A stretch of 56,166 nt of DNA from an uncultured Aquimarina sp. (GTDB lineage: Bacteria; Bacteroidota; Bacteroidia; Flavobacteriales; Flavobacteriaceae): contig CALFCI010000075.1 of assembly GCA_937951135.1 (NCBI GenBank), positions 1 to 56,166 of the forward strand, given 5' to 3'. Position numbers and translations under genes: made by a program. Under the pieces are notes generated by a model. The model made no database searches and was not told the origin of the DNA. It saw only the letters and a list, made by a program, of their open reading frames with translations. This document shows positions 46,783-55,183 of the stretch, one piece after another (the first letter of the stretch is position 1; every line of letters begins with the position of its first letter).

Positions 46783-47916
46783 ATGAATATAGCACTTAGA
46801 AAGAAGAAACTAAAAGATAATCGGATCAGTTTGTTTTTAGATTATTACTTACCCGAAGAACAACAAAAGCGTAGAAAAGAATCTTTAAAGTTATATCTAA
46901 AATCAAACCCAAGAACTCCAAAAGAAAGGGAATCGAATAAACTAACCCTTAAACTAGCCGAGAACATCAGATCACAACGGTTGTTAACATTACAACACAA
47001 GCATCATGACTTTTCACATTTACTAAAGAAAAAGAAAGATGTATCTATTGATATTGTAAGCTACTTTAAAACTATAGAGAAAGAACACCGTACTAAAAAT
47101 CAATCTGTAAAAACGATATGGAAATCAGCAGTATACCATATTACCTATTTTTGTGGGTCTACTACTGTGTTACTTAAAGATATTGATAGTAAATGGCTAG
47201 AAAAGTATAAAAGCTATCTTTTGAATGATGCAATATGTCAACGTATCCCAAGACGCGTGGCTCAAAACTCTGCACAACATTATTTTTCAAAATTAAAATC
47301 TTGTTTAGACCAAGCTGTCATTGATAAACTCATTCCCTATAATCCATTTATAAAGGTTAAAGGAATAGCAAAAGAAGATGCTATCATTGAGTTTCTAACT
47401 CTAGAAGAATTACAAGCAGCGGCATTAACCCCTTGTAACAATCCTTTATATAAGCGTGCCTTTTTATTTGGTTGTTCTACTGGGATGCGCTGGAGTGATA
47501 TTAAAAACTTACAATGGAGTAATATTTCATATTCAAAAACCAATGGGTATAGCGCTTGTTTTCGTCAACAAAAAACAGGACAGTTAGAAACCTTACCTAT
47601 TCCAGATCATGCTATTGAGTTATTAGATAAAGATTGCAATAGAGAAGGGTTTGTACTCAAGGGATTACTATACACCAAGTATCTTAACCCTATACTTGAA
47701 GAGTGGGTACAACGGGCTGGAATTCATAAAAAAATAACATTCCATTGTTCTCGTCATACCTATGCCACAATGCAATTGACATTGGGTACAGATATTTACA
47801 CCGTTTCCAAATTATTAGGGCATCGCAATGTAAATACTACTCAAATCTACGCCAAGGTAGTCAATCAAACTAAAATTGATGCTGTAAATAGAATTCCTGA
47901 AATTAAAGTTGCTTAA
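46783..47916 (+). CDS. Tyrosine recombinase / integrase of the mobile element
   Basis: From the ATG at 46783 the product is 377 residues: an N-terminal arm/SAM-like region (ISLFLDYYLPEEQQKRRKESLKLYLKSNP), a core-binding domain, and a catalytic domain. The catalytic residues are Arg in GCSTGMRWSDIKNLQW (about 236), HCSRHTYA (His and Arg, about 320-323), LGHRNVNTT (about 345) and the nucleophile Tyr in QIYAKV. All needed catalytic residues are seen. It belongs to the Bacteroidota phage/transposon integrase group. An earlier in-frame start at 46699 would add 28 hydrophobic residues without family support. It probably mobilises the downstream region. Confidence 0.9.
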   Translation: MNIALRKKKLKDNRISLFLDYYLPEEQQKRRKESLKLYLKSNPRTPKERESNKLTLKLAENIRSQRLLTLQHKHHDFSHLLKKKKDVSIDIVSYFKTIEKEHRTKNQSVKTIWKSAVYHITYFCGSTTVLLKDIDSKWLEKYKSYLLNDAICQRIPRRVAQNSAQHYFSKLKSCLDQAVIDKLIPYNPFIKVKGIAKEDAIIEFLTLEELQAAALTPCNNPLYKRAFLFGCSTGMRWSDIKNLQWSNISYSKTNGYSACFRQQKTGQLETLPIPDHAIELLDKDCNREGFVLKGLLYTKYLNPILEEWVQRAGIHKKITFHCSRHTYATMQLTLGTDIYTVSKLLGHRNVNTTQIYAKVVNQTKIDAVNRIPEIKVA

Positions 47917-47917
47917 C

Positions 47918-48940
47918 ATGCGTGAAGTTCAATATAAATACTATCACATTGATATACGGGATATTTGGGCATACGAACGGGATGTGTTTTTATCTGATCG
48001 TAGCGTTGGTCGTAGTTTTATCACTTCTTTATTAAAGAAAGTCCAATATCGTATCATATATAACAAGCGTGAAGCTCTTGATTATAAGAAGGAACTAAAT
48101 GAGTTTACCTATACCCAGTACTATAATCTATATATGGGAGGCAATTTCATCAAACATATAGAAATCTTCTACTTCTTTTATAAAGAGAAGATGTATACCT
48201 ACAAGAACGAAATATTAGCAGATGTAAGAGAAGACGATTTCGAATATTGGTTTGCCCTTAAACTACGCCAATATGAAACAGGGCTAAAGCATATTGATAC
48301 GTTTTTGCATTATCAATTGCGATTGTATTTTAAAAAGGATAAAGAGAAGATGTATGATTTTTTAGTCCTCTTATTACGCCAATATGAAGGGATGTATTTT
48401 ACAGATCGTTTGAGTCTCACCGTTGAGGAATTTATGGAGGAACATCTTATAGACCAAGAACCTTTATCCACAGTGCCACCAAAAGAAAGCATACAAAAAC
48501 CCTTACGAAGCAGTCATAAACAGCGAGAGTTTCAAGGACATCACAAAACCCTTGTACTGGAAAAGGGGTTAAAAGATAGTAGTTATTATTCCAAACATGC
48601 CATTACTTTTGCCAGAGTGAACCGGTTACTTAAAGAAGCAAAGTTTATTGATCGCAAGACTAATGAAAAGCATTTCACAGCGATTTTTACAACGGTTCAA
48701 ATACACCCCTCTAATCGTATACAATGGATCGGCACCATTAAGGAGTTACAGTGGTTTGTGAAATACCTTGTGTATGACACCAAAAAAGTGATTCACCTTC
48801 GAAATGATATTTGGGTAGCTACACTACATTGTTTCGTTAATAAAAAAGGAGAAGCCTATACCGATGCACAATTACGAGGAGCAAAGGGAGAGAACCTAGA
48901 TCGAAAATTTCAATTAGAACAAATACTAACGGAACTCTGA
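47918..48940 (+). CDS. RteC-like element protein
   Basis: From the ATG at 47918, one base after the integrase stop, the product is 340 residues. The N-terminal half is rich in aromatic residues and helices (YTQYYNLYMGGNFIKHIEIFYFFYKEKMYTYKNEIL, KLRQYETGLKHIDTFLHYQL), as in RteC, the excision regulator of Bacteroides conjugative elements. The C-terminal part (IQWIGTIKELQWFVKYLV, then HCFVNKKGEAYTDAQLRGAKG) also fits that family: W-x-GT-x-x-EL followed by a two-helix end. Tight coupling to the integrase supports a role in excision control. Family resemblance is moderate. Confidence 0.6.
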   Translation: MREVQYKYYHIDIRDIWAYERDVFLSDRSVGRSFITSLLKKVQYRIIYNKREALDYKKELNEFTYTQYYNLYMGGNFIKHIEIFYFFYKEKMYTYKNEILADVREDDFEYWFALKLRQYETGLKHIDTFLHYQLRLYFKKDKEKMYDFLVLLLRQYEGMYFTDRLSLTVEEFMEEHLIDQEPLSTVPPKESIQKPLRSSHKQREFQGHHKTLVLEKGLKDSSYYSKHAITFARVNRLLKEAKFIDRKTNEKHFTAIFTTVQIHPSNRIQWIGTIKELQWFVKYLVYDTKKVIHLRNDIWVATLHCFVNKKGEAYTDAQLRGAKGENLDRKFQLEQILTEL

Positions 48941-48986
48941 TAAAATACCTATGAGTAGGATTTGAATAGGGTATTACACTATTTTG

Positions 48987-48994
48987 TATTTTTG
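48987..48994 (+). promoter_or_regulatory. Promoter -7 element of the 172-aa gene
   Basis: TATTTTTG is an exact TAnnTTTG, 34 bp before the ATG at 49029. A TTG at 48962-48964 lies 22 bp upstream. It rules out the longer frame that would start at 48984. Confidence 0.55.
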
Positions 48995-49028
48995 TACACT
49001 TATTTATAGCCTATACAATAGTAAATAT

Positions 49029-49547
49029 ATGGAAGATATAAAGAACATAGATTTTGATCACATCACATATTTAAAACGCACTAAAATTGCTTTGAGCAAA
49101 ATAACAAAGGGGCGAAAAAACACTTTTGAACAATCTATTGAGCCTATTGTACTGTGTTTAGTTGCCAATGAAAAATTACCTTACGATTTAAAGCAATGGA
49201 TTAACACTAAACGATCCCAATACCTAAGAAAAGGAAAAAAAAGTATCTCAGAAGAAATATTTACAGCATTAGAAGAATTAATCCCTTTATTAGGCTATGA
49301 TTGGAAAACACCTATAGCGGGGAAACGAATATCTTTTGAACACTGGATTGAAAACATTACGACCCTTTTAGAATCTGGAGGAACGATAAAGACTGGAGAT
49401 CGCAATTATCAATGGTTAGCAATGCAGCGCAATTTGTATAGAAATCCAGATTCTCGTATTAGTTTCTCTGCAGCACAAAAAGACGCTTTAGATGCATTAA
49501 TTCCATTATTAGGGTACGATTGGAGATTATACAAAAGAGAGCGTTAA
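49029..49547 (+). CDS. Hypothetical element protein with helicase-associated-like repeats
   Basis: From the ATG at 49029 the product is 172 residues, beginning MEDIKNIDFDHITYLKRTK. It contains two similar units ending IPLLGYDWK and IPLLGYDWR. Each has the order W-x-N-(L/I)...Y or L-repeat then LxxLIPLLGYDW, which resembles helicase-associated (HA) DNA-binding repeats. The final segment YQWLAMQRNLYRNPDSRISFSAAQKDALDAL fits this too. The assignment is from pattern only. It lies between the integrase pair and a strong palindrome, suggesting DNA binding in element maintenance. Confidence 0.55.
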   Translation: MEDIKNIDFDHITYLKRTKIALSKITKGRKNTFEQSIEPIVLCLVANEKLPYDLKQWINTKRSQYLRKGKKSISEEIFTALEELIPLLGYDWKTPIAGKRISFEHWIENITTLLESGGTIKTGDRNYQWLAMQRNLYRNPDSRISFSAAQKDALDALIPLLGYDWRLYKRER

Positions 49548-49630
49548 TAATATGATACAAGTGTAACCCCTTACTTTCTTTAACTACACTTATACTGGGT
49601 AAAACCCATCTATACCTAGATTTATGCAAT

Positions 49631-49671
49631 GTAAACGCCTGTAAACATTCAAAATGTTTACAGGCGTTTAC
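49631..49671. repeat. 18-bp perfect inverted repeat between integrase and replication genes
   Basis: GTAAACGCCTGTAAACAT (49631-49648) and its exact complement (49654-49671) flank TCAAA. The core TGTTTACAGG recurs in direct orientation at 46638-46647, just left of the integrase gene. It could be an att-type site, a replication-related palindrome, or a bidirectional hairpin. Confidence 0.7.
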
Positions 49672-49785
49672 CGTCAATTTCACTTATTTGTAGCGTGATT
49701 TTGCCTAATTATTGTTTTGGCACTTCATTTTTCAACTATAAATCAAGTGATCAGTACGCCTAAACAAAGTACTCCACGATTCTAC

Positions 49786-49891
49786 ACTCTACGATTTTAT
49801 AAAATGCTTGTTTGTTCTTGTAATACATTGTAAAACAACAAAGTATCTACTCAAAACTCTACACTAACTCTACAGCTACACGGCACTCTAC
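49786..49891 (+). repeat. Iteron-like ACTCTAC direct repeats
   Basis: Four copies of ACTCTAC at 49786, 49856, 49867 and 49885 lie in a T- and C-rich stretch just upstream of the HTH and primase-helicase genes. They may be binding sites for an element replication or regulatory protein. The rest of 49548-49995 shows nothing else besides the palindrome. Confidence 0.45.
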
Positions 49892-49995
49892 TTTTACCTG
49901 AAAAAACACCTTGTTTTTCTTCGTTTTTTTGTGTTTGAAATTTCAAAACAAGTCTTGCAAGACCATTAACACAAGAAATTTAAAACAATATCAAA

Positions 49996-50337
49996 ATGAA
50001 TGAATTATCAAAACCTGTATACGCTTTAACAATAGAAGAATATAAACAACTCCATAAAGAGCTGCTAGAAGAACAACTAATGGCACTAGTCCCAAAGTTG
50101 CAAAACACAGTACCTGAAGGAAAAGAGAAGGACATCATTTTTTTAGAGGAAGCCATGGAAATTACTGGGTATAAAAAGCCTACGATGTACTCCAAAATAT
50201 GTAAGTATGAAATTCCGGTGCTATCTCGTAGAAAGCCTTTAACTTTTTCTAAAAAAGTATTAATTCAGTGGATTATCGATGGTAAACCCAATGCTCTTGA
50301 TATGGAAGCAGATCAGCATATAAAAGATAACCTATGA
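49996..50337 (+). CDS. Helix-turn-helix element protein
   Basis: The 113-residue protein has an N-terminal helical stretch (TIEEYKQLHKELLEEQLMALVPKLQ). Residues ~48-95 are an excisionase/MerR-like winged helix: IIFLEEAMEITGYKKPTMYSKICKYEIPVLSRRKPLTFSKKVLIQWI. This is the common layout of HTH_17 proteins encoded near integrases in Bacteroidota. It overlaps the next HTH gene by 4 bp (stop and start share bases), so the two are co-translated. A role as excisionase or transcription regulator of the element is inferred. Confidence 0.75.
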   Translation: MNELSKPVYALTIEEYKQLHKELLEEQLMALVPKLQNTVPEGKEKDIIFLEEAMEITGYKKPTMYSKICKYEIPVLSRRKPLTFSKKVLIQWIIDGKPNALDMEADQHIKDNL

Positions 50338-50564
50338 AAAATCCTTATGAATTAATAAACCCTTCGGCAGAATTTTTAAGCATTAAGGAAATAGGCAAGC
50401 TCTTTAGTCCTCCTATTTCATATCAAAGCTTATGGAAATGGCAAAAACAAGGCATCTTGAAACTTACGCCATATCAATTAGGCAATAAGAAATTCTATAA
50501 ACGTACCGAAGTTATGGAAGTACTGGAAGAATTTATGATTCCACAAGCCACTCAAAACAATTAA
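50334..50564 (+). CDS. Small excisionase-like helix-turn-helix protein
   Basis: The 76-residue protein contains FLSIKEIGKLFSPPISYQSLWKWQKQGILKLTPYQLGNKKFYKRTEVMEVLEE, the MerR-like pattern of small DNA-binding proteins (DUF3853/HTH_17 type) seen in Bacteroidota integrative elements. It overlaps the preceding HTH gene by 4 bp and precedes the primase-helicase by 63 bp. It could be the excisionase or a copy-number regulator. Confidence 0.72.
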   Translation: MKNPYELINPSAEFLSIKEIGKLFSPPISYQSLWKWQKQGILKLTPYQLGNKKFYKRTEVMEVLEEFMIPQATQNN

Positions 50565-50627
50565 TAACCCAAATCTCTTGTAGTTGATATTGAACGATCA
50601 ATTACAAGAGTACTATTATAGATCACA

Positions 50628-52709
50628 ATGAACGATAATACACTTAGCAAAGACACTATTTTATCTAAAATAGATACCCACCAAGTAATCAACTATTACT
50701 TACAACCGTATCACAATAAAGCATCCCTAAAACAGGGGCAGCATATTTCTAACCCCTTTCTATCAAAAAAACAAAAAACACCCTCTTTTGCCATCTATAA
50801 AAACAAACAAGGCTATTGGTGTTATAAAGATTTTGCTACCGATCATACCGGAAATGTATTTGATCTGGTCATGCAATTGCAACACTGCACTTTTAAAGAA
50901 GCGCTAGAGATCATCAACTCCGATTTTAGTTTAGACCTTACTCCACATAAACAAACCCCTACTTTTGAGATTGAGTGCAATTCCAATACTGAAACTGTAA
51001 ATTTTTCATACTGGCATCCCTACGGAATACAAAAACAACACTTAGAACACTTCAATGTAAAAGAGGTAATACAATACACCCGTACCCTTACCAGTAGTCC
51101 AATACGTGCAACAGATCAAAACCCTATTTTTGGATATCAAATAACAGAAAGCTGTTACAAGATTTACACTCCTTTAGTACAAAAATATCGGTTCTCATGG
51201 TTGGGCAGTAAACCCGATGATTATGTATTTGGGTATCGTCAATTGCCTAGATCAGGATCACGGGTATTTATTACTGGAGGAGAAAAAGATGTTATTGCCT
51301 TATACGCACATGGCGAGCATGCCATTTGTTTTAATAGTGAAACTGCGCACCCACCACAGCATATCATCCAAAGCCTAAAACAAGGGTTTTCCCAAGTGAT
51401 TGTATTATATGATTTGGACGCTACAGGTATTGCGCAATCGCAAAAAATAGCACAACACTATCAATTGCATCGCATGGTACTCCCTACAAGTCTAACGGAT
51501 AAGGGCGGGAAAGACATTGCAGATTTTTTTAAGTTAGGGTGTACCCTTGATGATCCCGATATTACTATCGAAGATCCCGAATATTCGCTTGAAATAGAAC
51601 CCCCTACACTCTCCAAAGAAATGCAAACCAATGTAGCACGCTTATTTACTACTAAAGCCAAGCTGACCAAACTAAAAGGTAAGATCATTACCAAAGCACA
51701 ACCCATTATCACTTATGAGGGTAACGGTATTATTTATCCTAGAACCATGACCCTTATACAAGGAAAAGCCGGAGTACATAAAAGTCGATTAGCCGAAACT
51801 ATAAGCAGTGTACTGATACAAGATGGTAATCGAACCCATGACTTATTGGGGTTAGAGAGAAATAGCGATACTCCAATAACCGTATGCTATGTAGATACCG
51901 AACGAAACCTTACCGATCAGTTTCCCTATGCATTGCAACAAATACTAATCAAAGCGGGATATCAAAAAGAAGACACCCCACCTTATTTGGATTATATCTC
52001 CTTATTAGAAATTAGTAGAGCAGCACGTTTTGATACCCTAAAAGCCTACTTGGATATTGTACGGGCAAAAACAAAAGGACACATGGTGATTATACTCGAT
52101 GTCGTTACTGATTGTATCAGCGATTTTAACCGTGCATCCGATAGTCTGGAGCTCAGTGATATGATGAATGCTGCTATTAATACCTATGATGTAACCTTTA
52201 TAGGGCTAATACATGAAAACCCCGGGAGTGTAGACAAAGCAAGAGGGCATTTAGGCACAGAACTCAACAATAAAACCAGCTCGACCATGCAGATTGGATA
52301 TGAGAAGGATAAAAACGGAAACACAAACGATCTGATTAAGATTAGTGTCTTAAAGCTTCGGAATGATAAACGACCAGAACCCATTTATTGTATGTATAGT
52401 GAAGATGCCAAAGGCTTAGTGATTGCCGATGAAAACATGATACAAAACAGCATCCATTCTCGTAAAACCAAAGCCGATCTTTTTGAAGTACAACACTATT
52501 TATCAAAACACCTTATTCAAAGCACGCCTAGTAAATGTATCATAGACGAACTCTCTGCTAATTTTGATTGTAGTACCAAAGTCATACGAGAACGATTAAA
52601 AGAGTTTACTGATAAAGTATATCATATTCCAAATGCTAAAGAAACTCCATGTTGGCTCACCAAAATCCAAAAAGGAAAAGAGGTGTTTTATGAGCTTGTG
52701 CCTTCTTGA
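50628..52709 (+). CDS. Primase-helicase (CHC2-like, Toprim and RepA-type ATPase)
   Basis: The 693-residue protein has three parts. Residues ~25-110 are a zinc-finger-like primase module resembling CHC2 (SNPFLSKKQKTPSFAIYKNKQGYWCYKDFATDHTGNVFDLV). Residues ~205-280 are a Toprim domain (FITGGEKDVIALYAHG, QVIVLYDLDATGIAQ). Residues ~370-600 are a RecA/RepA-like helicase with Walker A GKAGVHKSR (about 378-386) and Walker B MVIILDVV (about 487-494). This is the typical replication protein of Bacteroidota mobile elements. The GVHKS loop is a slight variant of GxxxxGKS. It probably opens and primes the element after excision. Confidence 0.83.
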   Translation: MNDNTLSKDTILSKIDTHQVINYYLQPYHNKASLKQGQHISNPFLSKKQKTPSFAIYKNKQGYWCYKDFATDHTGNVFDLVMQLQHCTFKEALEIINSDFSLDLTPHKQTPTFEIECNSNTETVNFSYWHPYGIQKQHLEHFNVKEVIQYTRTLTSSPIRATDQNPIFGYQITESCYKIYTPLVQKYRFSWLGSKPDDYVFGYRQLPRSGSRVFITGGEKDVIALYAHGEHAICFNSETAHPPQHIIQSLKQGFSQVIVLYDLDATGIAQSQKIAQHYQLHRMVLPTSLTDKGGKDIADFFKLGCTLDDPDITIEDPEYSLEIEPPTLSKEMQTNVARLFTTKAKLTKLKGKIITKAQPIITYEGNGIIYPRTMTLIQGKAGVHKSRLAETISSVLIQDGNRTHDLLGLERNSDTPITVCYVDTERNLTDQFPYALQQILIKAGYQKEDTPPYLDYISLLEISRAARFDTLKAYLDIVRAKTKGHMVIILDVVTDCISDFNRASDSLELSDMMNAAINTYDVTFIGLIHENPGSVDKARGHLGTELNNKTSSTMQIGYEKDKNGNTNDLIKISVLKLRNDKRPEPIYCMYSEDAKGLVIADENMIQNSIHSRKTKADLFEVQHYLSKHLIQSTPSKCIIDELSANFDCSTKVIRERLKEFTDKVYHIPNAKETPCWLTKIQKGKEVFYELVPS

Positions 52710-52841
52710 AATGAATAATTATGATTATTTATACCAGTAAAATAAATCAACGTTTTAAAATTAGGGTTTGTTTTACACCACTGTTTATTTTTGAGGGAAT
52801 ATTTTCTTATATTCGATATAAACTATTATTAACCACTATTA

Positions 52842-53543
52842 ATGAAAATTGAACGACATTATCTTTACCAATATTCTAATTCAACTTTAGAAAAAATTTT
52901 AAAAGAAAGTTTACCCAATAATTGTTGGAAAATTGATGATAGAATTAAATTTGTTAAACAGTATGAAAGCTATTGTTCAATTAAAGACGAGTTAGAATAT
53001 ATTAATACACTTATTTCAAAATTAACTGACTATAGAGTTAAAGAGCACGACTTGATTAAATCAAAAACTGATTCAGACTTTTGGTTAAAGAAAAGTTTAT
53101 TCCAATCAGTTATTATTGGTTATACTAGATGTTTTAACTCAACAAATAAAAATGGAAGAATTTCAATCAATGAAGATTTCATTCGAAAAAAATTTCCTGA
53201 GAATCCTAACATAAGTCTTCAAAACGCAATCAAATTTCATAGATGGTTATTAACCATAAGGAATAAATATATTGCTCATGCAGATGAATCAGAGTTTGAA
53301 AAAACTATAGGGTTTATAGAATTTTCTTATGATGGAAAAATATTAGAATCAAAATTTAGTCATGTATCAGTAGGTTTATATTCATTCAATGAAGATGAAA
53401 TAACAAATCTGATTATTCTTACCTCATGGCTACTAAAACAAGTAAGAGAAAAGCAAAAAGTATTACTTAAAAAAGTTAAAAATGAATTGACAGATGAAGG
53501 CTTAATGAGAATTGGAGCTTTAACACTAAAAAACAATGACTAA
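52842..53543 (+). CDS. Hypothetical protein with HEPN-type motif
   Basis: The 233-residue protein is predicted to be all-helical and basic. Residues 140-146 read RNKYIAH, which fits the Rx4-6H catalytic motif of HEPN ribonucleases, with the preceding helix FHRWLLTIRNKY and AHADES after it (as in AbiU2-type HEPN proteins). The C-terminal helix (LLKQVREKQKVLLKKVKNEL) is long and charged. HEPN proteins in mobile elements are often RNases of toxin or abortive-infection systems. No antitoxin gene is visible beside it. It is in the cargo zone of the element. Confidence 0.55.
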   Translation: MKIERHYLYQYSNSTLEKILKESLPNNCWKIDDRIKFVKQYESYCSIKDELEYINTLISKLTDYRVKEHDLIKSKTDSDFWLKKSLFQSVIIGYTRCFNSTNKNGRISINEDFIRKKFPENPNISLQNAIKFHRWLLTIRNKYIAHADESEFEKTIGFIEFSYDGKILESKFSHVSVGLYSFNEDEITNLIILTSWLLKQVREKQKVLLKKVKNELTDEGLMRIGALTLKNND

Positions 53544-53747
53544 GAATAAAAAAACATAGGGCTTTTATACTTAATCGAAAGGTCGGTAGTTATTTACAAA
53601 GTTGCCAAATATAAAAATTGACGTTTATGAGAAAAAAGATAAAAGCAAAATATTTACATTTGGCTCAGTACTAATCCGAAACGTATCACTTATCTCCAAC
53701 CCTTAGTTTCTTATACGAGACGTTAGTGTGTCACAAAAATCAACTTT

Positions 53748-54497
53748 ATGAATAGATTTTTTATAATAATATTAATACTTTTTTCTTGTCATCTAACCTT
53801 CGGGCAAAATGATAAAAAAATATTTATTTATGGAGGTCAGGTAAACAAAGGTTTTATAAAATATACTGCGGAGTTAACAAACAAAGAAAAACCTAAAATT
53901 TGTTTTTTACCAACTGCAACGGCGGACAATAAATCTTATATTAATTATTGGTATGAACTCTGCTCGGATCTAACGTTAGAACCAAAGGTTATGAAAGTTT
54001 GGATTAACTCAACAACTCAAAAAAAATCATTTGAAGAAATATTATTAAGTATGGACGCAATTATCGTTGGAGGTGGAAATACATTAAATATGTTAGCTAT
54101 ATGGAAAGCTCAAGGGATAGATTTAGCACTGAAAAAAGCATATGAGAAAGGAATAATAATTGCTGGAGGTAGCGCAGGTTCTTTATGTTGGTTCACCGCA
54201 GGGACTACAGATTCAAGACCAAGAGAGTTGACTATAGTAAATGGTCTTGGTTTTTTAAACTATAGCCACTGTCCTCACTATCATTCAGAAGAAACTAGAA
54301 AACCACTATACCATAAAAATATTTTGGAAAAAAAACTGACTAGCGGGTACGCTTGTGATGATAAATCTGGAATTTTATTTTTAAATGGAAAATTGAGTAA
54401 AAGTGTTTCTCTGGATTCTGAATCCTTTTCCTACTATGTTTATGAAAAAAATGGAAGAATAGTTGAAGAAAAACTTATCCCTGAAATATTCAAATAA
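53748..54497 (+). CDS. Secreted S51 peptidase E-like protein
   Basis: The 249-residue protein has a signal peptide (residues 1-19, TFGQ-ND). The rest is a type 1 glutamine-amidotransferase-like alpha/beta fold of peptidase family S51: IVGGGNTLNMLAIWK, then the nucleophile elbow GGSAGSLCWF with Ser at about residue 142, and ECPHYHSEE-like SHCPHYHSEE downstream (His of the catalytic site). Classic peptidase E cleaves Asp-X dipeptides in the cytosol, so a signal peptide is unusual and suggests periplasmic action. It is cargo of the element, 200 bp after the HEPN gene. Confidence 0.8.
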   Translation: MNRFFIIILILFSCHLTFGQNDKKIFIYGGQVNKGFIKYTAELTNKEKPKICFLPTATADNKSYINYWYELCSDLTLEPKVMKVWINSTTQKKSFEEILLSMDAIIVGGGNTLNMLAIWKAQGIDLALKKAYEKGIIIAGGSAGSLCWFTAGTTDSRPRELTIVNGLGFLNYSHCPHYHSEETRKPLYHKNILEKKLTSGYACDDKSGILFLNGKLSKSVSLDSESFSYYVYEKNGRIVEEKLIPEIFK

Positions 54498-54659
54498 AAA
54501 GCTTATAAAAATTTGTATAATGCAACCGTGCCATACAAAAACCCTTGACAACAAGCTAAAAACAAAATAACGGGAAAAGAATAAATTAAAAAAAGCTAGT
54601 TAACAACCGTTGCACAATCCTATAATTTAGAAAAAAATGATTCAAATTTCAACCTCCAA

Positions 54660-54718
54660 AAAAACGTTGCACGATGGAATCGGGGGCATATATAGGAATT
54701 CCATCGTGCAACGTTTTT
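54660..54718. repeat. Long hairpin H1, left outer boundary of structured cassette
   Basis: A perfect 21-bp stem (54660-54680 with 54698-54718, containing CGTTGCACGATGGAAT) encloses a 17-nt loop CGGGGGCATATATAGGA. The reverse complement of the whole unit, with one substitution in the arm, recurs at 55902-55954. A related CCGTTGCACAATCC lies just upstream at 54607. The 160 bp between the peptidase gene and H1 hold nothing else recognisable. Confidence 0.85.
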
Positions 54719-54763
54719 AATTGACTATAAACCAGACATTTACGATATTAAATTGCAAAACCC

Positions 54764-54787
54764 TACTTTTCCAACGTTCCAACGTTG
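54764..54787. repeat. Inner inverted repeat IRL (24 bp)
   Basis: The 24-bp sequence starts TACTTTTCCAACGTT and contains two CCAACGTT units in tandem. Its exact reverse complement is at 55830-55853. It lies 45 bp inside hairpin H1. Confidence 0.85.
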
Positions 54788-55183
54788 GTTTTTTATAGTT
54801 TAAATATCTGATTTAAAAACATTTACTACTTTAAGCTACCCCGTTAATAGCTCATTACATAAAAAATAACATTAACGTATTTATGATGCATGGCGAAATA
54901 CAAAAAATGCATTTAAAGACAACTTTATTTATCGGTATTTTAATATCATATAACAAGCTTTACGTTAATTCATGTCAATGTAGCACCGACCTTGTAAATT
55001 AGACATGCTATCAATAGTAACGATTTCAAGACCTTTTGTGAATGAATCACTAGGATACACCATTATACTTCCATCATAACATTAGAGATCAAAACAAGCG
55101 CACTAGATGGCGAAAATTGAATAGTCAAAAAACAGCTACAGAAGATAAACGACAAACCCAACCAATATGAACTCTAACGATTT
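54788..55183. other. Unique left part of structured cassette, no convincing gene
   Basis: About 400 bp of AT-rich sequence. One 39-residue frame (54883-55002, beginning MMHGEIQKMHLKTTLFIGIL) has a short hydrophobic stretch but no promoter or family support, and I do not call it. No strong hairpin is seen here, in contrast to the repeats that follow. Confidence 0.45.

Noticed and set aside
53545-53747. Gene cassette boundary upstream of the S51 peptidase (CGTTAGTGTGTCAC)
   Set aside because: It loosely resembles the CCGTTGCACA sequence after the gene, but the match is too short and imperfect to claim a boundary repeat.
54883-55002. 39-residue frame in the left part of the cassette
   Set aside because: It has a short hydrophobic stretch but no promoter, homology or context; too weak to call.
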